Shown here: positions 15,806 through 24,437 of the stretch, piece after piece
Layout: each line of letters begins with the position of its first letter
Numbering within the stretch: the first letter of the stretch is position 1
Source of the DNA: Amycolatopsis anabasis
GTDB lineage: Bacteria > Actinomycetota > Actinomycetes > Mycobacteriales > Pseudonocardiaceae
Assembly: GCF_009765355.1 (NCBI RefSeq)
Contig: NZ_VTHK01000057.1
Location: forward strand, 1-52,146
Length of the DNA: 52,146 nucleotides
Direction of reading: 5' to 3'
Translations under genes and position numbers: made by a program
Notes under the pieces: generated by a model
What the model was told of the DNA's origin: nothing
The model's input: only the letters and a program-made list of their open reading frames with translations
Database searches by the model: none

Positions 15806-17536
15806 ATGGCGGCCGGATGGTGGGAGTTGTTCGAGCGCCGCGCCGCGGCGTCCCCTTCGGACACCGGGCTGGTGGCGGACGGTGTGGCGTGGAGTTTCCG
15901 GGAGCTCGATCGGTGGAGCAACCGGCTGGGTCACCTCCTGCGCTCGGCCGGCGCGGCGCCGGGCACGGTGGTCGCGTGCGCGATGTCCCGTTCGGTGTGC
16001 GCGGTGCTGGCCCTGCTGGCGGCGGCGAAGACGGGCGCGACCTATCTCGCCCTCGATCCGTCCCTGCCCCGGGCCCGCCGGGAGGTGATCCTGGCCGACG
16101 CGCGCCCGGCGGTGCTGCTCACCGATCTCACTGATCTCACTGAGGCGCCCGGGGTGGGGGAGCGGATCACGCTGGACGCCGAACGGTGGCGGGCGGACCT
16201 CGCGGGTTACCGGCCGGAACCGTTGTGCCAGGCGGCGGAGGGTGCGGCCTACCTCGTCTACACCTCCGGTTCCACCGGACTGCCCAAGGGAGTTCTGGTC
16301 GGCAACGCGAGCCTGGTCAACCTCTACCGCGAACTGTCCGCGCGCTTCTTCCCGCTCGCCGCGCCGGGCAGCCGGGTGGCGCACGGGCAGCCGCTGGCCT
16401 TCGACGCGTCGTTCGATCCGTTGCTGTGGCTGGTCGGCGGGTACGAGGTGCACCTGATCCCCGAGGAGGTGCGGGGCGACCCGGACCGCTATCTCGGGTT
16501 CCTGCGGGAAAGCCGGATGCCGGTGGTGGAAGTCGGGCCCGCGTTCGTCGCGGCGCTGGCCGACCGCGGCCTCCTCGCCGAGGACACCCGGCCCGGCCTG
16601 CTGCTGATGGGCGGCGAGGCGGTCGGCCGGTCGTTGTGGTCGCGGTTGCGGGCGGTGCCCGGGATGACCGCGGTGAACCTCTACGGGCCGACCGAATGCA
16701 CCGTGTTCACGACGTCGTGCCGGCTCGCCGAGTGCGCGGATCCGGCGATCGGACGCCCGATCCGCCACACGCGTGCCCAGGTCGTCGACGCGGATCTGCG
16801 CCCGGTGCCGGACGGCGAGCCGGGGGAGTTGCTCGTCGGCGGGGCGTGCCTGGCCATCGGGTACCTGAACCGGCCGGAACTGACCGCGAACCGGTTCGTC
16901 GAGCGGTCCGGACGCTGGTACCGGACCGGGGACCTGTGCCGCCGCCGTACCGACGGCCGCCTGGAGTGGCTCGGCCGGGCCGACGACCAGGTCAAGATCC
17001 GCGGGTACCGCGTCGAGCCGGGCGATGCCGAGCACGCCCTGCTGGGGTTGCCCGGGGTGCGCCAGGCGGTGGTGCGTGCCGAAGGCGTGGGCCGGGATCT
17101 CCGGCTGGTCGCCTACGTCGTGCTCGCCCCGGGGGTGTGCGGGCTTCGCGATCGGCTGCGCGAGGTGCTACCCGAATACCTGCTGCCGTCCCGGATCGTT
17201 CCGCTGGAGGCGATGCCGCTGGGGCGCAACGGGAAGATCGATCGAGCGGCTTTGCCGTCCGTCCCGATCAGACCGCGCGGACCCGCCGAGCACTTGACTC
17301 CCGCGCAGCAACTGGTCGCCGCGGCCTACCAGGCGGTGCTCGGTGTCCGCGCGGTGAACGCCCAGGCCGATTTCTTCGAACTCGGCGGGCACAGCCTGTT
17401 GGCCGCCGCGGTCGCGGCCCGGCTGCGGGCCGACGGAGTGCCGTGTTCGTTACGCGATGTCCTTCGCCACCCCACGGTCGGCCAGCTCGCCCAGCTGGTG
17501 TCCGCGCGGCGGCGCGAGACGGTGAAGGAGCCATGA
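15806..17536 (+). CDS. stand-alone NRPS didomain: adenylation + peptidyl carrier protein
   Basis: This 576-residue protein has a complete adenylation domain: YLVYTSGSTGLPKG, NLYGPTE, YRTGDL, GRADDQVKIRGYRVEPGDAE and PLGRNGKIDR with its lysine. A carrier domain with FFELGGHSLLA (phosphopantetheine serine near residue 530) ends the protein. Asp in LAFDASFD indicates an alpha-amino acid substrate. By-eye alignment to GrsA gives pocket residues D-A-D-E-L-G-L-V-F-K, which I do not match to a known code. No condensation or thioesterase domain is present. It would load an amino acid onto itself as substrate for the halogenase gene one base downstream. Confidence 0.9.
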   Translation: MAAGWWELFERRAAASPSDTGLVADGVAWSFRELDRWSNRLGHLLRSAGAAPGTVVACAMSRSVCAVLALLAAAKTGATYLALDPSLPRARREVILADARPAVLLTDLTDLTEAPGVGERITLDAERWRADLAGYRPEPLCQAAEGAAYLVYTSGSTGLPKGVLVGNASLVNLYRELSARFFPLAAPGSRVAHGQPLAFDASFDPLLWLVGGYEVHLIPEEVRGDPDRYLGFLRESRMPVVEVGPAFVAALADRGLLAEDTRPGLLLMGGEAVGRSLWSRLRAVPGMTAVNLYGPTECTVFTTSCRLAECADPAIGRPIRHTRAQVVDADLRPVPDGEPGELLVGGACLAIGYLNRPELTANRFVERSGRWYRTGDLCRRRTDGRLEWLGRADDQVKIRGYRVEPGDAEHALLGLPGVRQAVVRAEGVGRDLRLVAYVVLAPGVCGLRDRLREVLPEYLLPSRIVPLEAMPLGRNGKIDRAALPSVPIRPRGPAEHLTPAQQLVAAAYQAVLGVRAVNAQADFFELGGHSLLAAAVAARLRADGVPCSLRDVLRHPTVGQLAQLVSARRRETVKEP

Positions 17537-17537
17537 C

Positions 17538-18941
17538 ATGCCAGCCGACGACTTCGACGTGATCGTGGTGGGCGGTGGCCCCGGCGGTTCGACGGCGGCC
17601 GCGCTCACCGCGCTGGAGGGGCACCGGGTACTGCTGCTCGACAAGGAGGTGTTCCCCCGCTACCAGATCGGCGAATCCCTGCTGCCCGCCACGGTCCACG
17701 GGATCTGCGCGATGCTGGGCGTCCGCGAGCAGATCGAACGCGCCGGGTTCGTCCGCAAGCGCGGCGGGACGTTCAGCTGGGGAAGCGACCCCGAACCGTG
17801 GACCTTCGCGTTCGCGGCGTCGGAACGGATGGCCGGCCCCACCTCGTACGCCTACCAGGTCGAACGTTGCCGGTTCGATCAGTTGCTGCTGAACAACGCC
17901 GAGCGGCTCGGGGTCGAGGTGCGGCAGGGACATCGCGCGGTGGGCGTGCTCCGGGAATCCGGCCGGATCGGCGAGGTGCGGTATGTCGACCCCGGGGGAG
18001 CCGAGCGGACGGCCGCGGCGCGGTTCGTGGTGGACGCCTCGGGGCACGGCAGCCGGTTGCACCACGAGGTCGGCGGGACGCGGGAGTATTCGCCGTTCTT
18101 CCGCAACCTCGCGCTGTTCGGGTACTTCGTCGGCGGCCACCGCATGCCCGCGCCCAACTCCGGCAACATCCTGTGCGTCGCGTTCCCGGACGGCTGGTTC
18201 TGGTACATCCCGCTGTCCGCCACGCTGACCAGCGTCGGCGCGGTGGTCAAGCGCGAAGCCGCCGCCCGGGTCCAGGGCGACCCGGACCGCGCCTACGCGG
18301 CGCTGATCGGGGACTGCCCGATGATCGCGCGCTTCCTGCGCACCGCGCGCCGCGCCGCGGAGCCGCCGTACGACCGGCTGCGCGTGCGCAAGGACTATTC
18401 GTACGACCGGTCGGTGCTGTGGGCGCCGGGCATGGTGCTCGTGGGCGACGCCGCGTGCTTCATCGACCCGGTGTTCTCCTCGGGGGTGCACCTGGCCACC
18501 TACAGCGCGCTGCTGGCGGCCCGGTCGATCAACAGCGTGCTGGCCGGGCTGGACGAGGACCGCTGCTTCGCGGAGTTCGAGGCCCGCTACCGCCGGGAGT
18601 TCGCGTTGTTCCGCGATTTCCTCATCGCGTTCTACGATCAGCGGACCGACGCGCAGACCTACTTCCAGCAGGCCCGCCGGATCACCGAACACCGGGGCAC
18701 GCGGCTGGAGGCGTTCGTCGATCTGGTCGCCGGGGTGTCCGCCGGTGACTTCTCCCGCGAACCACCGGAGGGCGTGCTCGATCAGGCGGCGCTGGGCGCG
18801 GTGCTCGCCGAGGGCGCGAACCTCCAGCTGCGCGGCATGCTGGGCGAGGCCGCCGGACTCGAGCCGCCGATGTTCCCGGGCGGCCTCGTGCCGTCCCTGA
18901 ACGGACGCCGGTGGGTCGTGCCCGAGCGGACCGAGGTCTGA
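17538..18941 (+). CDS. FAD-dependent halogenase acting on a carrier-bound substrate (candidate)
   Basis: This 467-residue flavoprotein has the FAD motif VGGGPGGSTAAAL (residues 11-23), the halogenase signature W-x-W-x-I-P as WFWYIP (about residues 220-225), VLVGDAACFIDPVFSSG and the typical KRGGTFSWG region. The size and motif set fit flavin halogenases that chlorinate carrier-protein-tethered aromatic substrates, such as PltA or glycopeptide BhaA, better than free-tryptophan halogenases. It is directly downstream of the adenylation-carrier gene, which could present the substrate. A flavin reductase is not encoded nearby. Halide and site are unknown. Confidence 0.85.
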   Translation: MPADDFDVIVVGGGPGGSTAAALTALEGHRVLLLDKEVFPRYQIGESLLPATVHGICAMLGVREQIERAGFVRKRGGTFSWGSDPEPWTFAFAASERMAGPTSYAYQVERCRFDQLLLNNAERLGVEVRQGHRAVGVLRESGRIGEVRYVDPGGAERTAAARFVVDASGHGSRLHHEVGGTREYSPFFRNLALFGYFVGGHRMPAPNSGNILCVAFPDGWFWYIPLSATLTSVGAVVKREAAARVQGDPDRAYAALIGDCPMIARFLRTARRAAEPPYDRLRVRKDYSYDRSVLWAPGMVLVGDAACFIDPVFSSGVHLATYSALLAARSINSVLAGLDEDRCFAEFEARYRREFALFRDFLIAFYDQRTDAQTYFQQARRITEHRGTRLEAFVDLVAGVSAGDFSREPPEGVLDQAALGAVLAEGANLQLRGMLGEAAGLEPPMFPGGLVPSLNGRRWVVPERTEV

Positions 18942-18942
18942 C

Positions 18943-20136
18943 ATGTCCGACCTCGCGCTCCTGCTGGGCACGCTGGCCCTCCTGCTCGGCCTCACGAGGG
19001 TCTTCGGCTCGCTCGTCACCAGGATCGGGCAGCCCGCGGTGGTCGGGGAGATCATCTTCGGCCTGCTGCTCGGCCTGACGCTCTCGGCCGCCGGGATCCG
19101 GACCTTCCCGGCCCGGCTGGACTCCACAGTGGACACGATCGCGCAGGTGGGGCTGGTGCTGTTCCTGTTCTGCATCGGCGCCCGGCTGGCGCCCCTGCTG
19201 ACGCTCCGCCGGATGACCGCGGCCGTGGTGCCGGCCCTCGGCGCGGCGGTGGTCCCGTTCGGCCTCGGGGTCCTGCTCGCGTGGTGGCTCGCCGCGCGGC
19301 ACGCACCCGCGGGCACGGCGGCGTTCGTGCTGTTCGCCGGGGCCGCCATGGCCATCACGGCGTTCCCGGTGCTCGCGCGGATCCTCGCCGAACGCGGCAT
19401 GCTCGTCGACTCGGACGGGCAACGCGCGCTCAGCGCCGCCGCGCTGAGCGACGTCTGCGCCTACATCGCGCTCGCCCTGGTCGCCGGTTCGCTGCACGGC
19501 GGTTCCCGGATCTGGTCCCTGGTCCTGATCGTCCCGATCCTGCTGTCCATCGCCGTGCTCGCGCATCCCTGGTTCGGCCGCGTGGCGGCGCGGCTCACCG
19601 GTCCGGCGGCCGCCACTCTCATGGTCACCATCGCCTGCGCCGGTGGGGCCGCGACCGAGATGGCGGGCCTGCACAGCGCCATCGGCGCCTTCCTCACCGG
19701 GCTGGCGGTCGGTCGCTCGTCCGCCGCGATCCTTCCGGCCGAACTCGTGGTGCCCACCGCGTCGCTGTTCGTGCCGCTCTACTTCGTCATGGTCGGGCGC
19801 CGGGTGGACCTGTCCCGGTTCGACGCCCCGCTGGTGCTGGAGGCCGCCGCGGTGGTCGCGGTCGCGGTGCTCGGGAAGTTCGGCGGGAGCTACCTGGGTG
19901 CGCGGATCGCCCGGCAGCCACCGCGCCCCGCCGCGGTGTTCGCCGCCCTGATGAACACCCGCGGCATCACCGAACTCGTCTTCGTCAGCATCGGCCTGAG
20001 CCTCGGCGTGATCGACGGCGCCTTCTACACCGCGATGGTCGCGATGGCCCTGATCACCACCGCGATGACCGGTCCGCTGCTCAACCGCCTGGGCCATCCC
20101 GCCCGGGCCGCCCGGGAAAGAGGTGCCGTGAAATGA
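18943..20136 (+). CDS. CPA2-family cation/proton antiporter
   Basis: This 397-residue membrane protein has about twelve helices. KefB/CPA2 features include RIGQPAVVGEIIFGLLLG near residue 26, VGLVLFLFCIGARL, and a C-terminal MNTRGITELVFVSIGLSLGV. The gene starts one base after the halogenase stop and overlaps the lyase start, so it belongs to the operon. Such antiporters occur in some halogenated-metabolite clusters, including glycopeptides. Here it may export product or balance pH or halide-linked stress (inference). Confidence 0.88.
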   Translation: MSDLALLLGTLALLLGLTRVFGSLVTRIGQPAVVGEIIFGLLLGLTLSAAGIRTFPARLDSTVDTIAQVGLVLFLFCIGARLAPLLTLRRMTAAVVPALGAAVVPFGLGVLLAWWLAARHAPAGTAAFVLFAGAAMAITAFPVLARILAERGMLVDSDGQRALSAAALSDVCAYIALALVAGSLHGGSRIWSLVLIVPILLSIAVLAHPWFGRVAARLTGPAAATLMVTIACAGGAATEMAGLHSAIGAFLTGLAVGRSSAAILPAELVVPTASLFVPLYFVMVGRRVDLSRFDAPLVLEAAAVVAVAVLGKFGGSYLGARIARQPPRPAAVFAALMNTRGITELVFVSIGLSLGVIDGAFYTAMVAMALITTAMTGPLLNRLGHPARAARERGAVK

Positions 20137-21533
20137 TCGCCTACCCGCCGGAACCCTGGCGCATCAAGATGGTCGAGCCCATCCGCGCGACCACGCGGGC
20201 GTACCGCGAACGGGCCCTCCGCGCCGCCGGGTGGAATCCGTGCCTGCTGCGTTCCGAGGACGTCTACGTCGACCTGTTCACCGATTCCGGCACCAACGCG
20301 ATGTCCGACCGCCAGTGGTCGGCCCTGATGCGCGGCGACGAGGCCTACGCCGGGGCGCGCAGCTTCTACGTCTTCGAAGAGGCGGTCCGCGCCCACTACG
20401 GCTACCCGCACGTCATCCCGGTCCACCAGGGACGCGGCGGCGAGAACATCCTGTCCCGCTGCCTGATCCGCCCCGGCACCCATGTGCCCGGCAACATGTA
20501 CTTCCCCAGCACCCGCGCGCACCAGGAACTCAACGGCGCCACCTTCCACGACGTGATCATCGACGAAGCCCACGACCCGGTCTCCGAACATCCCTTCAAG
20601 GGCAACGTGGACCTCGACAAGCTCCGGGCCGTCCTCGACGCGTGCGGGCCCGCGAACATCCCGTACGTCTCGGTCGCGGCGACGGTCAACATGGCGGGCG
20701 GGCAACCCATCAGCGTCGCGAACCTCACCGAGGTCTGCGAACTCGCCCACCACCACGGAATCCCGGTCTTCCTGGACACCGCCCGCGCGGTGGAGAACGC
20801 GTGGTTCGTCAAGCAACGCGAACCGGGCTGGGCGCGGCGATCCGTCGCGGAGATCCTGCTCGCCCTGTGCGCCCCGACCGACGGCGCGGTGATGTCCGCG
20901 AAGAAGGACAGCTTCGCCAACATCGGCGGCTGGATCGCCCTGCGCGACGCCGAACTCGCCGAACAGGCACGCGGCCTCGTCCTGCTCTTCGAGGGATTGC
21001 ACACCTACGGCGGAATGGCCGGGCGCGACATGGAGGCGATCGCCCAGGGCATCGCCGAATCCGTGGAGGAGAGCATGATCGCCGCCCGCGTCGCCCAGCT
21101 CGAGTACCTCGGGCGGCGCCTGCGCGACGCGGGTGTGCCGGTGCTCCGGCCGATCGGTGGCCACTGCGTGTGCATCGACGCCGCCGCCACGCTGGCCCAC
21201 CTTCCCCGCGACCAGTTCCCCGGCCAGACGCTCGCCGCCGCGGTCTACGTGGACGCCGGAATCCGCGGGGTCGAACGGGGTGCGGTCTCGGCCGGACGGG
21301 ATCCGCTCACCGGCCGGAACCGCTTCCCGGCGCTCGAGCTGCTGCGCCTGGCCGTGCCGCGCCGCGTGTACACCCGGAGCCACATCGACCACGTGGCCGA
21401 CAGCGTGATCGGTGTCCACGACCACCGGGACGCCATCGCCCGCGGCCTCACCTTCACCCACGAACCGCCCCACCTGAGGTTCTTCCAGGCGCGGTTCGCA
21501 CCCGTCGCGGGCGCCTCCATCTTCGCCGAGTAG
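20133..21533 (+). CDS. tyrosine phenol-lyase-like PLP beta-eliminating lyase
   Basis: This 466-residue enzyme is full length for the tyrosine phenol-lyase/tryptophanase family. It has HQGRGGENILS (arginine about 101), VFLDTARAVENAWF, SAKKDSFANIGGW with lysines 257-258 (the PLP lysine position of the family), and RLAVPRRVYTRSHIDHVAD. Near the C-terminus it reads LRFFQARF (phenylalanines 450-451). Tyrosine phenol-lyases have LRFFTARF there, whereas tryptophanase has histidine (LRHFT), so tyrosine-type substrates are favoured. It splits tyrosine to phenol, pyruvate and ammonia, or runs in reverse. ATGA overlap places it in the halogenase operon. Confidence 0.85.
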   Translation: MIAYPPEPWRIKMVEPIRATTRAYRERALRAAGWNPCLLRSEDVYVDLFTDSGTNAMSDRQWSALMRGDEAYAGARSFYVFEEAVRAHYGYPHVIPVHQGRGGENILSRCLIRPGTHVPGNMYFPSTRAHQELNGATFHDVIIDEAHDPVSEHPFKGNVDLDKLRAVLDACGPANIPYVSVAATVNMAGGQPISVANLTEVCELAHHHGIPVFLDTARAVENAWFVKQREPGWARRSVAEILLALCAPTDGAVMSAKKDSFANIGGWIALRDAELAEQARGLVLLFEGLHTYGGMAGRDMEAIAQGIAESVEESMIAARVAQLEYLGRRLRDAGVPVLRPIGGHCVCIDAAATLAHLPRDQFPGQTLAAAVYVDAGIRGVERGAVSAGRDPLTGRNRFPALELLRLAVPRRVYTRSHIDHVADSVIGVHDHRDAIARGLTFTHEPPHLRFFQARFAPVAGASIFAE

Positions 21534-21537
21534 CCGA

Positions 21538-24279
21538 TCACACCTGGAAACTCGGCCCGGCGACGGTATCCGCGCCCGGTGCGGACGGCAAGGACAGCAG
21601 CTTCTTGGCCTGCACCTGGACCGAGTACATCAGCCCGACCGCGTCGCCCAGCTTCCCCGGCTGCCCGTTGAAGACCTGGTGCAGGGTGGACAGCAGTTCG
21701 GCGTAGACCCGGTCGCACAGCTGGGAGGCCGCCCGCGCCGGGGTGTTCTCCGGCAACGCGTAGGTGTCCGGGTTGTCCACCATCGGGTGCACGCCGTCCG
21801 GGTCGAACGGGATCGGCGCCCCTTCGAACACCCACTTGCCCTGCGCGTCGCGGATCAGTTCCCGCCCCTCGACGATTTCCTTGAAGCGGTAGTAGTGCCC
21901 GAATTCCTCGCGGTCGCGGACGTGCTCGGCCGAGTCGACGTCGTGCGGGCTGCCCTCGCCCTGCTCGATGATCTCGTGGATGGCCAGCAACGCCGAGCGC
22001 CGGTCGGTGACCTGGTAGAGCGTTCCGGGCGCGCCGGGCCAGCGGACCTGGCGGGCGGGATCGCCGGTGAACAGGGTGCCGCCGCGGGCGCGGAGCTGGT
22101 CGTCGAGGCGGATGATCGCCATCGCCAGCTGGTTGTAGTACCAGCCGATGGTGAACGGGTTGTACTCGGCGTCGACGTACCACTTTTCCAAAGTGGACAT
22201 CGCGTCGTCGTCGCTGTCGAGCAGCATCCCCGAGTCGTCCAGGGTGAAGGTGTCCGGCGCGATCACCGCCCCGGTGAACGGGGCGCCCGCGACCGTCGGG
22301 TATTCGGGTTGCTCGATCGCCAGGAACACGTCCCGAATGTGTTCGATGGAGCATTTGCGCAGGGACACCCGCAGGCTCGGCAGGACGCCGCCGGGCAGCG
22401 GCCCCGGATAGACCGGCACGAAACCCGGCCGCCCGATCACCGGTGTGCCGCCGACCGCGTTGAGGATGTTGCCGACCAGCGCCATGTGCAGCATCTCTTC
22501 GAGGACGACCCCGCGGATGATGCGGGCGACCTCGAGGTTGCGGTCGTTCTTGAGCGAGAACAGCGCGGTCAGGTACACCGGGATCGTCGAGTGCTCCACG
22601 GCGAGCGCCTGCTGCAGCACCCGCCGCAACTCCTCGACCGTGTCCAGTTCCAGCATCGGCGGTTCGGGTTCGATGCCGAGCCAGCGCACGATCATGTCCC
22701 GCTTGCCGGGGGAGAGATCCCGGGTGACCGGCATGTGGCCGGGCGACTCCCGGGGCGCCAGCAGCGACTTCCGGATCCGGTGCCGGTAGGCGACCACGTG
22801 GTGGTAGTTGGCCAGATCGAAGACGTCCCGCATGACCGGGTAGAGGTTGGCGTACTGCTGGAAGATCGGCTGCACGTCGGTGACCCAGGTGGGCCGGTCC
22901 GGACCGGTGAACCGGCTCTGCACCAGGATGTTCAGCTGCCGGTGCGGTGCGGGGAAGCTCGGCGGCCCGTCCGGCTGCGCGGACCAGGTGTACTCCAGCG
23001 CGCAGAACAGGCCGTCGAGCGGCCCGCGCGGATTGCCCGGATCGGTGGCGGTGACGGTCAGTTCCGCCCGGCCGTTCTCGTCGGTCACCACGCTGGCCGG
23101 GAACTTGAGGGGCGCGGTGCCGCTGGGGTCGGTCACGAAGATCCGCTCGCGCGCCGCCGGACGGCCGAACCTGGTCGCGACCAGGGTGGTGGACGTGGTG
23201 TCGTGCGGTTGTTCGGGGTAGAGGCGGAAGGTGAACTCGTTCGCGCGCAGGAAGCCGGCTTCCGCGTTCTCCGCCAGGAGAACCTTGGGCGTGGCCGCGG
23301 AATCCAGCACCGCCAACCGGTTCTCGGCCGCGAGCGCGAGGTGTTCGCGCTCGAGGCGGATCGCGGCGACACCGGCGCGTTCGCGGTAGAAGCGGTCGTC
23401 GATGCCGTCCAGCGGCGCCAGCCGCACGGGGCGGCCGTGCGCGGGGAGCACCGCCAGGTGCAACTCGCCGAGGTCGACCAGGTTGCCACCGGCGGTCACG
23501 GTGGGCAGGCTGTTGCCCAGATCGAGCAGCACCGTGCCGGTTGCCTCGTCCAGGCGGCAGGGCGCGTCGTTGAGCGTCGAACCCGGCTGCGGCCGCAACC
23601 GGCGGGCGGCGACGAAGGCGGTGGGCTCACCCGGCTGGTAGGCGCCGATCGAGCCGACGATCCGCCCGAACGTGAAGTCCGGCGACTGATCGTCGCCCTG
23701 AAATCCGTCGAGGTTGAACTTGATGGACAGCAATCCGTCCGCGGTGGTTTCCCGCAATTCGTCGAGGAACGGTGAGCCGCTGGTATCCAGCCACCGAACG
23801 TCGGTGAGAACGGACTGGTAGCTCGCGCCGAACGGGACGATCTCGCCGGTTTTCGGGCCGCGATTCCAGATGTCGGCGAACGAAGTCGGTGTGAAATCGC
23901 CGCGGCAGACCACCCGGCCGGTCGCGTCGACCAATTGGAGTTCCAGGCCCCAGATCTGCGAAACGAGTTGCTGTTCCGGGTCCAGGTCCACCAGTTTCGC
24001 GCTGACCTGCGAACCGCCGTCGATCAGGGAGCCGTCGACCGCGGGATCGGTCGGGTTCGGGGCGGCGCTGCGGCCGTCCGCGTGGAACGCGCTGGTGATC
24101 GATACGTTCTGGAATCGTAAGGCGCCGGTGCCTTTCGGATTCCAGCCGCCGAAAGGTTCGCGCTGGAAGCGGGGCTGGAAAAGATCGATGTCGTACCTTT
24201 CGGGTTTGTTGTTGATCGTCGAGGGATCTGCTTGGTAACTGCCGGAGAAATGAAGTCGTGGAAAACTCAGGTACGACAT
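21538..24279 (-). CDS. VioB-like protein with C-terminal ferritin-like domain
   Basis: This 913-residue protein starts MSYLSFPRLHFSGSYQADPSTINN, as VioB/RebD-family proteins do. It has a beta-rich N-terminal half and a ferritin-like domain from about residue 555 (AVEHSTIPVYLTALFS, then RGVVLEEMLHMALVGNILNAVGG), carrying E/H iron ligands. VioB and RebD couple imine dimers of oxidised tryptophan, but their partner amino-acid oxidase (VioA/RebO) is absent here. A GGGGGG precedes the ATG. It ends four bases from the lyase stop, convergent. Many actinobacterial paralogues are uncharacterised, so bisindole chemistry should not be assumed. Confidence 0.75.
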   Translation of the reverse strand: MSYLSFPRLHFSGSYQADPSTINNKPERYDIDLFQPRFQREPFGGWNPKGTGALRFQNVSITSAFHADGRSAAPNPTDPAVDGSLIDGGSQVSAKLVDLDPEQQLVSQIWGLELQLVDATGRVVCRGDFTPTSFADIWNRGPKTGEIVPFGASYQSVLTDVRWLDTSGSPFLDELRETTADGLLSIKFNLDGFQGDDQSPDFTFGRIVGSIGAYQPGEPTAFVAARRLRPQPGSTLNDAPCRLDEATGTVLLDLGNSLPTVTAGGNLVDLGELHLAVLPAHGRPVRLAPLDGIDDRFYRERAGVAAIRLEREHLALAAENRLAVLDSAATPKVLLAENAEAGFLRANEFTFRLYPEQPHDTTSTTLVATRFGRPAARERIFVTDPSGTAPLKFPASVVTDENGRAELTVTATDPGNPRGPLDGLFCALEYTWSAQPDGPPSFPAPHRQLNILVQSRFTGPDRPTWVTDVQPIFQQYANLYPVMRDVFDLANYHHVVAYRHRIRKSLLAPRESPGHMPVTRDLSPGKRDMIVRWLGIEPEPPMLELDTVEELRRVLQQALAVEHSTIPVYLTALFSLKNDRNLEVARIIRGVVLEEMLHMALVGNILNAVGGTPVIGRPGFVPVYPGPLPGGVLPSLRVSLRKCSIEHIRDVFLAIEQPEYPTVAGAPFTGAVIAPDTFTLDDSGMLLDSDDDAMSTLEKWYVDAEYNPFTIGWYYNQLAMAIIRLDDQLRARGGTLFTGDPARQVRWPGAPGTLYQVTDRRSALLAIHEIIEQGEGSPHDVDSAEHVRDREEFGHYYRFKEIVEGRELIRDAQGKWVFEGAPIPFDPDGVHPMVDNPDTYALPENTPARAASQLCDRVYAELLSTLHQVFNGQPGKLGDAVGLMYSVQVQAKKLLSLPSAPGADTVAGPSFQV

Positions 24280-24437
24280 TGCTTGCACCCCCCAAAATAT
24301 CGACAGCCGCGTCACCGGGCGGCCCCCTCGCCCCGGCTGTCTGATTCGCTGCCGACCCCCACCGTAGCGAAGACGGCCGGAGGAACCGCCCCCGAATCCG
24401 GGACCGCGGACCCCGCACCCGGATTCTGGGGATCGCC

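Noticed and set aside
21538..24279. Violacein or rebeccamycin cluster
   Set aside because: Only one VioB-like gene is present; the oxidase and later enzymes are missing.
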